This document shows, one piece after another, positions 8,442 through 16,853 of a stretch of DNA of 63,996 bases. A model generated the notes under the pieces. The model had not been told where the DNA came from. It saw nothing but the letters and a program-made list of their open reading frames with translations, and made no database searches. The stretch lies in the NCBI RefSeq assembly GCF_017991995.1, contig NZ_JAGOPN010000029.1, positions 1-63,996 on the forward strand, written 5' to 3'. How positions within the stretch are numbered: position 1 is the stretch's first letter; each line of letters starts with the position of its first letter. Origin of the DNA: Pseudacidovorax sp. (GTDB lineage Bacteria; Pseudomonadota; Gammaproteobacteria; Burkholderiales; Burkholderiaceae_C). A program made the translations under genes and the position numbers.

Positions 8442-9743
8442 ATGGAAGACATCGCACGGCGCACCGTGTCCAAGCTGAGCTGGCGGCTGCTGCCGCTGCT
8501 CATGGTCAGCTACTTCATCGCCTACCTGGACCGGGTCAACCTGGGCTTCGCGGGCGCCTCGATGTCCAAGGACCTGGGTTTCACCAGTACCGTGTTCGGC
8601 AGTGCCGCCGGCATCTTCTTCGTCGCCTATTTCCTGCTGGAAGTGCCGAGCAACCTCGCGCTGGAGCGCTTCGGCGCGCGGCGCTGGATCGCCCGCATCA
8701 TGCTCAGCTGGGGCGTGCTGTCGGCCATCCAGGCCGGCGTGGGCGGCGCCACCAGCTTCAACCTCGTGCGCTTCCTGCTGGGCGCGGCCGAAGCGGGCTT
8801 CTTTCCCGGCGTCATCTTCTACCTGACGCTCTGGTTCCCGGCGGCGTACCGGGCGCGCATCGTGGGCTGGTTCATGTTCGCGGTGCCCATTTCCACGGTG
8901 ATCGGCTCGCCCATCTCGGGCTACATCCTGAACATGGAAGGCGCGATGGGCCTGCACGGCTGGCAGTGGCTGTTCATCCTGGAGGCGCTGCCGGCGCTGG
9001 TGCTGGCCGGGGTGGTGCTGGCCTGCCTGCCCGACGGGCCGGCCGACGCCAAGTGGCTGACGAGCGAGGAGCGCCAGTGGCTCACGACCACGCTGGCCGC
9101 CGAGCGCCGCAACCGCGAGGCGCTGCATGCCATCTCCTGGACGCAGTCGCTGCGCAACTGGCGCGTCATCGCCATGGGCTTCATCTACATGGGCATCACG
9201 GTGCCGCTGTACGGCCTGGGCTTCTTCCTGCCGCAGATCATCAAGGGCTTCGGCGGCCTGGGCAATGTGGAGGTGGGCTTCGTCAACGCCTTCCCCTACC
9301 TGGTGGGCGCCATCGCCATGCTGTTCTGGTCGCGCGCCTCGGACGCGCGGCGCGAGCGCAAGGCCTTCCTGCTGATTCCGTTGGCCTGCATCTTCGTCGG
9401 GCTGGTGGCCGCGGCCAACATCGCGGCGCCGGTGCCCAAGATGGCGGCGGTGACGCTGGCCGCGTTCGGCATCTTCAGCGCGCTGCCGGTGTTCTGGACC
9501 TTTCCCACTGCCATCCTGAGCGGCGTGGCCGCGGCGGCGGGCATCGCATGGATCAATGCCATCGGCAACCTCGGCGGCTACATCGGCCCGACGATCTTCG
9601 GCATGCTGCGCGACCGCATGGGCAACGACGTGTTCGCGGTCATGTTCCTGGCGCTGCTGTCGGTGCTGGCCTTCGTGCTGGTGCTGCTGGTCGGCCACGA
9701 CGCGCGGGCCGAGCAGGCGCAGCAGGTGCCGGCGCGCGCCTGA
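8442..9743 (+). CDS. MFS transporter, anion:cation symporter type
   Basis: Inner-membrane major facilitator permease of 433 residues with about 12 hydrophobic segments. The N-terminal motif FIAYLDRVNLGFAGASMSKD and the following F-x-x-Y-x-x-E-V-P-S-N-L segment are typical of the anion:cation symporter group (tartrate, phthalate, 4-hydroxyphenylacetate and similar acids). The start has a strong AGAGGAGA upstream. It stands alone and is divergent from the TRAP genes, so the two systems may handle related organic acids; this is inference. Confidence 0.88.
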   Translation: MEDIARRTVSKLSWRLLPLLMVSYFIAYLDRVNLGFAGASMSKDLGFTSTVFGSAAGIFFVAYFLLEVPSNLALERFGARRWIARIMLSWGVLSAIQAGVGGATSFNLVRFLLGAAEAGFFPGVIFYLTLWFPAAYRARIVGWFMFAVPISTVIGSPISGYILNMEGAMGLHGWQWLFILEALPALVLAGVVLACLPDGPADAKWLTSEERQWLTTTLAAERRNREALHAISWTQSLRNWRVIAMGFIYMGITVPLYGLGFFLPQIIKGFGGLGNVEVGFVNAFPYLVGAIAMLFWSRASDARRERKAFLLIPLACIFVGLVAAANIAAPVPKMAAVTLAAFGIFSALPVFWTFPTAILSGVAAAAGIAWINAIGNLGGYIGPTIFGMLRDRMGNDVFAVMFLALLSVLAFVLVLLVGHDARAEQAQQVPARA

Positions 9744-9793
9744 GCTTCGCAGGCGCAGGCCGTGGCGGTCTGCTGCGCGGGCCGTGAACCTGC

Positions 9794-9824
9794 CAAAAAG
9801 AAGAAGGGCGCCGATGGCGCCCTT
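9794..9824 (-). terminator. intrinsic terminator of the ETF-QO gene
   Basis: On the minus strand GGGCGCC (9822-9816) pairs with GGCGCCC (9812-9806) around a 3-base loop, followed by TTCTTCTTTTT (9805-9795). It lies just after the ETF-QO stop, between two convergent genes, and could also stop MFS transcripts weakly. Confidence 0.85.
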
Positions 9825-9829
9825 GCTGC

Positions 9830-11533
9830 TTACATGCCGGTGTAATTCGGCCCGCCGCCGCCTTCGGGCGTGACCCACACGATGTTCTGCGTCGGGTCTT
9901 TGATGTCGCAGGTCTTGCAGTGCACGCAGTTCTGCGCGTTGATCTGCAGCCGCTCCTTGCCGCCGCCGGCGGCTTCGTCGGGCACGAACTCGTACACGCC
10001 GGCCGGGCAGTAGCGGCTCTCGGGGCCGGCGTACTGGGGCAGGTTGATGCGCGTGGGCACCGTCGGATCCTTCAGCGTCAGGTGCGCCGGCTGGTTCTCT
10101 TCGTGGTTGGTATTGCTGATGAACACCGAGCTCAGGCGGTCGAAGGTGAGCTTGCCGTCGGGCTTGGGGTACGCGATCTTCTTGCACTCGGCCGCCGGCT
10201 TCAGACGGGCATGGTCGGCCTCGGTGCGGTGGATGGTCCAGGGGATGTGACCGCGCAGCACGAACTGCTCGATGCCGGTCATCACCGTGCCCACCGTCAG
10301 GCCCTTCTTGAACCACTGCTTGAAGTTGCGGGCCTTGTAGAGCTCGGTGTGCAGCCAGCTCTTCTCGAAGGCCTCGGGGTAAGACGACAGTTCGTCGAAC
10401 TGGCGGCCGGCCTGCACCGCCTCGAAAGCGGCGTCGGCGGCCAGCATGCCGGTCTTGATGGCGGCATGGCTGCCCTTGATGCGGCTGGCATTGAGGTAGC
10501 CGGCTTCGCAGCCGATCAGCGCGCCGCCCGGGAACACCGTCTTGGGCAGCGACAGCAAGCCGCCGGCCGTGATGGCCCGCGCGCCGTACGAGATGCGCTT
10601 GGCGGGCTTCAGGCCCTGGTCCTGGCCTTCGAGGTACCAGCGGATGTTGGGGTGCGTCTTGAAGCGCTGGAACTCCTCGAAGGGGCTCAGGTGCGGGTTC
10701 TGGTAGTCCAGGCCGACCACGTAGCCGATGATCAGCTGGTTGTTCTCGGCGTGGTAGACGAAGGAGCCGCCGTAGGTGTCGTTGGGCAACGGCCAGCCGG
10801 CGGTGTGGATTGCCAGGCCGGGCTCGTGGCGGGCGGGGTCGATCTCCCACAGCTCCTTGATGCCGATGCCGTAGCTCTGCGGATCGCGGCCGTCGTCGAG
10901 CTTGAAGCGGTTGATCAGCTGCCGGCCCAGGTGGCCACGCGCGCCTTCGGCGAACAGCGTGTACTTGGCATGCAGCTCCATGCCGAGCTGGAAGTTCTCG
11001 GTCGGCTCGCCGTCCTTGCCGATGCCCAGGTTGCCGGTGGCCACGCCCTTGACCGAGCCGTCCTCGTTGTAGAGCACCTCGGCGGCAGGGAAGCCCGGGA
11101 AGATTTCCACGCCGAGTTCCTCGGCCTGCGTCGCGAGCCAGCGCACCACGTTGCCCAGGCTGACGATGTAGTTGCCCTCGTTGTGGAAGTTGGGCGGCAG
11201 CATGAAGTTGGGCACGCGCGTCGCACCTGTCTCGCTCATCAGCAGGAAGGTGTCGGCCGTGACCGGCTGGTTCAGCGGTGCGCCCTTGGCCTGCCAGTCA
11301 GGGATCAGCTCGGTGAGTGCCCGCGGGTCCATGATGGCGCCCGACAGGATGTGCGCGCCGGGCTCCGAGCCCTTCTCCAGCACCACGACCGAGATCTCCT
11401 TGTCGTTGAGCGCCGCAAGCTGCTTCAGGCGGATGGCGGCCGAGAGGCCGGCGGGGCCGCCGCCGACGACGACGACGTCGTACTCCATGGCTTCGCGCGG
11501 GCCGAACTGGGCGAGGATCTCTTCTTGTGTCAT
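9830..11533 (-). CDS. electron transfer flavoprotein-ubiquinone oxidoreductase
   Basis: Membrane-associated flavoprotein with a 4Fe-4S cluster that passes electrons from ETF (acyl-CoA dehydrogenases, sarcosine-type dehydrogenases) to ubiquinone. 567 residues. The FAD motif is DVVVVGGGPAGLSAAIRL near residue 20. The C terminus carries the ferredoxin-like cysteines in QNCVHCKTCDIKDPTQNI, with an upstream CPAGVYEF. ATG 11533 (MTQEEILAQFGPREAM) follows the family start. It is monocistronic, with its own terminator, and divergent from a thioesterase gene. Confidence 0.95.
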   Translation of the reverse strand: MTQEEILAQFGPREAMEYDVVVVGGGPAGLSAAIRLKQLAALNDKEISVVVLEKGSEPGAHILSGAIMDPRALTELIPDWQAKGAPLNQPVTADTFLLMSETGATRVPNFMLPPNFHNEGNYIVSLGNVVRWLATQAEELGVEIFPGFPAAEVLYNEDGSVKGVATGNLGIGKDGEPTENFQLGMELHAKYTLFAEGARGHLGRQLINRFKLDDGRDPQSYGIGIKELWEIDPARHEPGLAIHTAGWPLPNDTYGGSFVYHAENNQLIIGYVVGLDYQNPHLSPFEEFQRFKTHPNIRWYLEGQDQGLKPAKRISYGARAITAGGLLSLPKTVFPGGALIGCEAGYLNASRIKGSHAAIKTGMLAADAAFEAVQAGRQFDELSSYPEAFEKSWLHTELYKARNFKQWFKKGLTVGTVMTGIEQFVLRGHIPWTIHRTEADHARLKPAAECKKIAYPKPDGKLTFDRLSSVFISNTNHEENQPAHLTLKDPTVPTRINLPQYAGPESRYCPAGVYEFVPDEAAGGGKERLQINAQNCVHCKTCDIKDPTQNIVWVTPEGGGGPNYTGM

Positions 11534-11695
11534 CGGGTGGGATCGGAGAATGGGTTCGAGGGGGCGCGGCCATGGGGCTGGCACGCCTGTGAAGCACTGC
11601 GCATTCTAGAGGTCAGGCCCTGGTCACATAGGCGACGCCAGCCCGGGGAGATACCGCTCCTGATGGGCCCGCGGACGGGCCTACGATGCCATGCC

Positions 11696-12118
11696 ATGCG
11701 CATCGAGATTCCCGAACAGAAGAAGCTGGTCTACGAGATGGCAATCCCCATCCGCTGGGGCGACATGGACGCCATGGGCCATCTCAACAACGGCAGCTAT
11801 TTCCGCTACATGGAGACGGCACGCATCGACTGGATGCGCGCCATCGGCTTCCAGCCCGACCCGAAGGGCGAGGGCATGGTGATCGTCAATGCCTTCTGCA
11901 ACTTCTACCGCCAGATCGAGTACCCCGGCGACGTGCTGCTGCGCATGTACGTGAGCGATCCGGCGCGCACCACCTTCGAGAGCTGGGCCACCATGGCCCG
12001 CGCCGAGGCGCCCGAGGTGATCTGCGCCGCGGGTGGCGCCACGACCATCTGGGTGGACTTTCCGGCGCAGAAGGCCAAGCCCCTGCCGGACTGGCTGCGC
12101 GCCCTGGTCGGCGGCTGA
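11696..12118 (+). CDS. acyl-CoA thioesterase, hot-dog fold (4HBT / YbgC type)
   Basis: Small cytosolic hot-dog thioesterase of 140 residues. The catalytic-loop motif RWGDMDAMGHLNN (D23, D25, H29) matches the 4-hydroxybenzoyl-CoA/YbgC family, whose members hydrolyse acyl-CoA thioesters. Start ATG 11696 is preferred over ATG 11691, which is in another frame. It is divergent from ETF-QO and converges tail-to-tail with the sensor kinase gene, 2 bp apart. The actual acyl substrate is unknown. Confidence 0.88.
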   Translation: MRIEIPEQKKLVYEMAIPIRWGDMDAMGHLNNGSYFRYMETARIDWMRAIGFQPDPKGEGMVIVNAFCNFYRQIEYPGDVLLRMYVSDPARTTFESWATMARAEAPEVICAAGGATTIWVDFPAQKAKPLPDWLRALVGG

Positions 12119-12120
12119 GT

Positions 12121-13551
12121 TCAGCCGGGCATCGACAGCCGCGCCTCGAAGCCGCTGGCGCGGCCGGGGGGCGGCGACAGGAGCTGCAGCTCGGCCCCCT
12201 GGTGCTCGGCGATCGTGGTGACGATGGACAGGCCCAGGCCGTAGCCGGTGCGGTCGTCGGTCTGCCGGACGTGGCGCTCGCGCAGGGCCTGCAGCTTGTC
12301 GGGTGCCACGCCCGGGCCGCTGTCGCGCACCAGCACCGTGCGGGGTGCGACCACCTCCAGTTCGACCGCGCCCTCGGGGGCGTAGCGCAGCGCGTTCTCG
12401 ATCAGGTTGCGCAGGGCGATGGCCAGGGCGTCCACGTCACCCTGGACGGGGGACATCGTCTCCTCGGGCACATGCAGGGTGAGCCGTTCGGCGGCGCGGG
12501 CGTCCTGCCAGAACTCCTCGGCCACCGCGCCGGCGAGCTTGACCAGGTCGACCGGCCGCCGTGCCAGCGCAGCCCCCGATTCGGCGCGCGAGAGCTGCAG
12601 CAGCTTCTCGGCTCGGTGGCTCAGCTGCCGCAGCGAATCGAGCGCAGCCTGTACGTCCTGGCGCGAGAGGCCGTGGTCCAGCGCGGTCTGCAGGCGCAGG
12701 CGGGCCGCCGCCAACGGCGTGCGCAGCTCGTGCGCCGCATTGGCGGCCAGCGCGCGCTCCACGTTCAGCGCCTGGGCCAGCCGCTCCAGCAGGTGGTTGA
12801 CGTCGTCGCACACCGAACGCAGCTCGTGCGGCAGGCCCGCCAGCTCGATGGGCCGCAGGTCGGTGCTGCTGCGGCTGGCGATCTCGTCCGCCAGCGTCTG
12901 CAACGGCCGCAGTTCGCGCCGGGCGATGCGCCAGAGCACGAGCCCCAGCAGCGGCAGGGCGGTGATCAGCGGCACCATCAGGCCGAACAGCGTGCGGTCC
13001 ACCGCCTCGCGCCGTTCGGAGATCGGGTCGGCCACCTGCAGGAAGAGGTCGCGCGTAGGATGCCGGACGGTGTAGATGCGCCAGTCCGGCGTGTCGGCAA
13101 AGCCCGGCGCGAGCGGCACGTCGAAGTAGTCGGGCCGTGCGTTGGACGAATGCAGCAGCAGTCGCGTGCCGCCGTCGACCATCTGGTAGACCACTTCGTC
13201 CTGGATGAACAGCGGCGCGGGCGCCACCAGCGGCTGCTCGGGCTTCTTGCCGCCGGAGAGGCTGTCGTACTGCTCCACGGCGATGTCGAACATGCGGTGC
13301 GACACCTCGACCAGTTCGTTGTCGAAGTTGAAGCTGATCTCGCGGTCCACATACCAGACGACGGCCAGCACGCACAGAAGCCAGATGGCGCCGACGGAGA
13401 GGATCAGCGTGCGCGTGAGGCGGGCCGCGAGGGAAGCCCGCTCCGGCCTCGCGTCGGCGTCGGACTGGCCGTCGGTACGCGCGCCCTTCTGGACCGCGGC
13501 CCCGCCGGAGGCGACGGGCCGTCCGGCCTCGTCGATGGGACGGGCGCTCAC
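12121..13551 (-). CDS. two-component sensor histidine kinase
   Basis: Inner-membrane sensor kinase of 476 residues. Two membrane segments (about 48-68 and 188-208) enclose a periplasmic domain of roughly 120 residues. A HAMP-like segment follows, then the phosphoacceptor H274 in NAAHELRTPLAAARL, and the ATP-binding N, G1 and G2 boxes (NLIENALRYAP, RDSGPGVAP, GYGLGLSIV). The GTG start at 13551 overlaps the stop of the response regulator gene (GTGA), so the two are coupled. It resembles the QseC/PmrB/TctE class. Neighbouring PAP2 and eptA genes suggest sensing of envelope conditions. Confidence 0.93.
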   Translation of the reverse strand: MSARPIDEAGRPVASGGAAVQKGARTDGQSDADARPERASLAARLTRTLILSVGAIWLLCVLAVVWYVDREISFNFDNELVEVSHRMFDIAVEQYDSLSGGKKPEQPLVAPAPLFIQDEVVYQMVDGGTRLLLHSSNARPDYFDVPLAPGFADTPDWRIYTVRHPTRDLFLQVADPISERREAVDRTLFGLMVPLITALPLLGLVLWRIARRELRPLQTLADEIASRSSTDLRPIELAGLPHELRSVCDDVNHLLERLAQALNVERALAANAAHELRTPLAAARLRLQTALDHGLSRQDVQAALDSLRQLSHRAEKLLQLSRAESGAALARRPVDLVKLAGAVAEEFWQDARAAERLTLHVPEETMSPVQGDVDALAIALRNLIENALRYAPEGAVELEVVAPRTVLVRDSGPGVAPDKLQALRERHVRQTDDRTGYGLGLSIVTTIAEHQGAELQLLSPPPGRASGFEARLSMPG

Positions 13552-14243
13552 GGGCCCGGCTCCGGACCGGCGTCGGGGGCATCGTCCCCAGGAGCCAGCC
13601 GGTAGCCGAGGCCACGCAAGGTCTGGATGTGCGACCGGCCCAGCTTGCGGCGCAGCCGGCTGACGAAGACCTCCAGGGTGTTGCTGTCGGTGTCGTCGTC
13701 GAAGCCGTACAGCGCATCGAGCAGGGTCTCGCGGCTGTGGATGCGGTCGGGGCGGCTGGCCATCACGCGCAGCAGTGCCCATTCCTTCTGCGTGAGCGTG
13801 ACCGGCGCGCCGTGCACGCGGACCTGGTCGTTGCCCAGGTCGATCTCGAGCGAACCCAGGCGGACGGTGGCCGACTCGACGCTGCTGCGCCGGCGCTCCA
13901 CGGCGCGCAGCCGGGCCAGCAGCTCGGCGGGGTCGTAGGGCTTGATCAGGTAGTCGTCGGCGCCGGCATCCAGGCCCCGGATGCGGTCGCTGACCTGGTC
14001 GCGGGCCGTCAGCACGATGACGATGGGCCGCTCGGGCAGGGTGCGCAGGCCGGGCATGAGCATCAACCCGTCGCCGTCGCCCAGGTGCAGGTCGAGCAGC
14101 ACCGCGGCATAGCGCGCGCTGGCCAGCGCCGCGCGCGCGCCCGCCAGGCTGGGCACCGCATCGACGATGAAGGCCTTCGCACGCAGGTAACTGCAGACGG
14201 CGTCGGCGAGGTTGAGGTCGTCTTCGACGAGAAGGATGCGCAT
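13548..14243 (-). CDS. OmpR/PmrA-class response regulator
   Basis: DNA-binding response regulator, 231 residues. The receiver has the acidic pair E7-D8-D9, phosphoacceptor D51 (AAVLLDLHLGDGDG) and K in LIKPYDP. A winged-helix OmpR domain follows (about 130-222; LTQKEWALLRVMASRPDRI and LEVFVSRLRRKLG). Length and sequence are of the QseB/PmrA/TctD group. It is divergent from a PAP2 phosphatase and an eptA gene, each preceded by a half-site pair with 5-bp spacing, the architecture known for PmrA-like binding. A -10-like TAGACT at 14256-14251 would give a very short or absent leader. Confidence 0.93.
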   Translation of the reverse strand: MRILLVEDDLNLADAVCSYLRAKAFIVDAVPSLAGARAALASARYAAVLLDLHLGDGDGLMLMPGLRTLPERPIVIVLTARDQVSDRIRGLDAGADDYLIKPYDPAELLARLRAVERRRSSVESATVRLGSLEIDLGNDQVRVHGAPVTLTQKEWALLRVMASRPDRIHSRETLLDALYGFDDDTDSNTLEVFVSRLRRKLGRSHIQTLRGLGYRLAPGDDAPDAGPEPGP

Positions 14244-14302
14244 GGGGCGGAGTCTAGTGCGGGGCACCGTCCGGGGCCGGCGCCAGCCGCCGAGGTGGGC
14301 CG

Positions 14303-14335
14303 CTTCAGGCTGCATTCACGGCCCGGGCTTAGGCT
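14303..14335 (+). promoter_or_regulatory. candidate response-regulator box and promoter of the PAP2 gene
   Basis: Direct half-sites CTTCAG (14303-14308) and ATTCAC (14314-14319) are separated by 5 bp, followed after 10 bp by the -10-like TAGGCT (14330-14335). The same arrangement, with the same spacings, occurs in front of eptA. OmpR-family dimers bind such 6-N5-6 repeats; assignment to the adjacent regulator is inferred. Confidence 0.5.
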
Positions 14336-14346
14336 GCGCGCCGCCC

Positions 14347-15045
14347 ATGGATGCGTCTTCCCGTTCCGTTTCCCCCCTCTGGCCGACACTGGCCGTCACC
14401 GCGGCCCTCGTCGGCTGGGACCTGGGGGGCGGCGACCTGTGGCTGGCCAGCCTGCCGGGCACGCCCTTCGGTTTTCCGCTGCGCAGCAACTGGGCACTGG
14501 CCAGCCTGATGCACGAAGGGGGCAAGGCGCTCAGCTGGGCTCTGGTGCTGGGGATGCTGGCTGCCGTGTGGCTGCCAATGGGCCCCTGGCGCCGGCTGTC
14601 GCGCCCCGAGCGCTGGCAGCTGCTGCTGTCGGTGCTGGCGGCGGTTGGCGCCGTCACCCTGCTCAAGAAGTTCAGCCTGACCAGTTGCCCGTGGGACCTG
14701 CGTGTCTTCGGTGGCGTGGCCGAGCATGTCTCGCACTGGCGCTGGGGCGTGGCCGATGGCGGGCCGGGGCACTGCTTTCCGGCGGGCCATGCCTCGGCGG
14801 CCTTCGGCTTCGTCGGCGGCTGGTTCGTGTGGCGGCGGCATTCGGCGGCATTCGCCCGGGGATGGCTCATGGCGGCCGTCGTGGCCGGCCTGGTGCTGGG
14901 CGTCGGCCAGCAGCTGCGCGGCGCGCACTTTCTGAGCCACACGCTGTGGAGCGGCTGGGCATGCTGGATGGCCGGTTGGGCGGTGGACATGGCCATGACG
15001 GGCCGGCGCCGGCGCGCAACTGACGCCAAACTGAACGCAGCCTGA
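14347..15045 (+). CDS. PAP2-family membrane phosphatase
   Basis: Inner-membrane phosphatidic-acid-phosphatase-2 type protein, 232 residues with about five to six hydrophobic segments. The catalytic parts are LKKFSLTSCPWDL (a variant of the K-x6-RP motif), CFPAGHASAAF (PSGH-type) and QLRGAHFLSHTLWS (R-x5-H-type). Such enzymes remove phosphate from lipid pyrophosphates, lipid A or undecaprenyl pyrophosphate. The start at ATG 14347 is the first Met with a sensible N terminus. It stands 46 bp upstream of eptA on the same strand, which fits coupled lipid A remodelling (dephosphorylation and phosphoethanolamine addition); this is inference. Confidence 0.88.
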   Translation: MDASSRSVSPLWPTLAVTAALVGWDLGGGDLWLASLPGTPFGFPLRSNWALASLMHEGGKALSWALVLGMLAAVWLPMGPWRRLSRPERWQLLLSVLAAVGAVTLLKKFSLTSCPWDLRVFGGVAEHVSHWRWGVADGGPGHCFPAGHASAAFGFVGGWFVWRRHSAAFARGWLMAAVVAGLVLGVGQQLRGAHFLSHTLWSGWACWMAGWAVDMAMTGRRRRATDAKLNAA

Positions 15046-15052
15046 AGAAGAG

Positions 15053-15091
15053 GTTCAGGGTGACTTCAGTGCCGACACCTACGCTGTCGGC
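15053..15091 (+). promoter_or_regulatory. candidate response-regulator box and promoter of eptA
   Basis: Half-sites GTTCAG (15053-15058) and CTTCAG (15064-15069), spaced 5 bp, then 10 bp to a -10-like TACGCT (15080-15085), which would place the start of transcription at or next to the ATG. A perfect inverted repeat GCCGACA-N7-TGTCGGC (15071-15091) abuts the start codon and leaves no room for a Shine-Dalgarno sequence, consistent with a leaderless message. Confidence 0.5.
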
Positions 15092-16810
15092 ATGCCGTTG
15101 ATCTCTCCCGCGCCGCGTCTGGGCGCGTATTCCGCGCCCGACTTTGCGGGTCCCCGCGGCTGGCTGTTGCGCGCACGCTCGCCGCGCACGATCGTCCTGG
15201 TGCTCACCGCCTACCTGCTGCTGGCCGCGAACTGGCCGCTGTGGATGGAACTCGCCGAACTCGGCCGCGCCCCCAGCCTCTACATGCCCAACATCGTCGG
15301 CATGGCCTGGCTGCTGGGCGGCGGTCTGGTGGCGCTGCTGTCGCTCACGGCCTGGTCGCGCTTCATGAAGCCGCTATGGATGCTGCTGGTGGTCGTGGCT
15401 GCGGTGGTGCAGCACTACATGGCCACCTACCGGATGGTGATGGACCCGTCCATGGCGCTCAACGTGCTGCAGACCGATCCGGGCGAGGCGCGCGATCTGC
15501 TCAGCCTGACGATGGCGCTGCGTGTGCTGGTCGTGGCGGTGCCCGCGATCTGGTGGCTGTGGTGCGTGCCGGTGATCCCGCAGCGGCCGCTGCGTGCGCT
15601 TTGGCGCAATGCGGTGCTGTTTGCGGCCGCGGTCGCCGTCACCGTGGGCGGCGGCATGGTCATGTCGCGTCAAATCGCGCCGCTCATGCGCAACCAGCCC
15701 CATCTGCGCTACATGATGAATCCGCTGGCCAGCGTGTATTCCTTCGGCATGGCGGCCACGCGCCCCTTGCTGCATCGCAGCCGCAAGCTGGTGCCGATTT
15801 CCGGTGGTGCGGCGCTGGGCGCCAGCTATGCGGGGCAGAGCCGGCCGCGCCTGCTGCTGCTGGTGGTCGGCGAGACGGCCCGGGCCGACCACTTCGGCCT
15901 CAACGGCTATGCGCGCGACACCACCCCTGCGCTCAAGGCCCGCAACGTGGTGAGCTTCCACGACATGCGTTCCTGCGGCACCAACACCGCCGCGTCGGTG
16001 CCCTGCATGTTCTCGCACCTGGGCAAGCAGGACTACGAAGGCCGCAAGCAGGACTACGAGAACCTGCTCGACGTGGTGCAGGCCGCCGGGCTGGCCGTGC
16101 TCTGGATCGACAACCAGTCGGGCTGCAAGGGCGTGTGCGAGCGCGTGCCCCATGTCGAGGCCAACGACGCCAAGGAGATTGCGGCCAACCCCACGCTGTG
16201 CAGCGGCGACGAATGCCTGGACGACGTGATGCTCAAGGGCCTGGACGCGCGCATCGCCGCCTTGCCGCCCGAGCGCGTGGCGCGCGGCGTGGTGCTGGTG
16301 ATGCACCAGATCGGCAGCCATGGCCCGGCCTACTTCCGCCGCTCACCGCCGGACGGCAAGCCTTTCCAGCCCGAATGCCGCACCGTGACGCTGTCCGACT
16401 GCGCGCACAGCGAGCTGATCAACGCCTACGACAACTCGATCGCACACACGGATCGGTTCCTGGGTGACGCCATCGACTGGCTCAAGGCCCGCCGCAACCG
16501 CTTCGACACGGGCATGCTCTACCTCAGCGACCATGGCGAATCGCTGGGCGAGTACGGCCTTTTCCTACACGGTGTGCCCTATGCCTTTGCGCCGGACGTG
16601 CAGAAGCACGTGCCCTTCGTGGCCTGGCTCGATGGCGGGCTCGGCGGGCGCACCGGCGTGCGAGACGCCTGCCTGCGCAAGTCGGTGGACATGCCGTTGA
16701 CGCACGACAACCTGTACCACACCGTCATGGGGCTGGTAGACGTCAAGAGCCCCACCTACAAGCCGACGCTGGATGCCTTCGAAGGGTGCCGGCAGGCGTC
16801 GGCCGGTTGA
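15092..16810 (+). CDS. eptA: lipid A phosphoethanolamine transferase, EptA family
   Basis: Inner-membrane enzyme that transfers phosphoethanolamine from phosphatidylethanolamine to lipid A, lowering its negative charge and raising polymyxin tolerance in characterised relatives. 572 residues. Five N-terminal membrane segments (to about residue 210) precede a periplasmic sulfatase-fold domain with the nucleophile T299 in SCGTNTAASVPCMFS and metal ligands D480-H481 in SDHGESLGEYG. Paired cysteines typical of EptA (NQSGCKGVCERV, LCSGDECLDD) are present. It lies behind a PAP2 gene and divergent from a PmrAB-like pair, a layout that suggests control by that pair. Confidence 0.92.
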   Translation: MPLISPAPRLGAYSAPDFAGPRGWLLRARSPRTIVLVLTAYLLLAANWPLWMELAELGRAPSLYMPNIVGMAWLLGGGLVALLSLTAWSRFMKPLWMLLVVVAAVVQHYMATYRMVMDPSMALNVLQTDPGEARDLLSLTMALRVLVVAVPAIWWLWCVPVIPQRPLRALWRNAVLFAAAVAVTVGGGMVMSRQIAPLMRNQPHLRYMMNPLASVYSFGMAATRPLLHRSRKLVPISGGAALGASYAGQSRPRLLLLVVGETARADHFGLNGYARDTTPALKARNVVSFHDMRSCGTNTAASVPCMFSHLGKQDYEGRKQDYENLLDVVQAAGLAVLWIDNQSGCKGVCERVPHVEANDAKEIAANPTLCSGDECLDDVMLKGLDARIAALPPERVARGVVLVMHQIGSHGPAYFRRSPPDGKPFQPECRTVTLSDCAHSELINAYDNSIAHTDRFLGDAIDWLKARRNRFDTGMLYLSDHGESLGEYGLFLHGVPYAFAPDVQKHVPFVAWLDGGLGGRTGVRDACLRKSVDMPLTHDNLYHTVMGLVDVKSPTYKPTLDAFEGCRQASAG

Positions 16811-16815
16811 TTCCT

Positions 16816-16835
16816 CCAGGGCGGCCTCGCCCTGG
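16816..16835. terminator. hairpin between convergent eptA and heme oxygenase genes
   Basis: CCAGGGC (16816-16822) pairs perfectly with GCCCTGG (16829-16835) around a 6-base loop in the 43-bp convergent spacer. No T-run follows on either strand, so it is at best a weak or Rho-assisted end. Confidence 0.35.
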
Positions 16836-16853
16836 GACCACCAGTGAGCCTCT

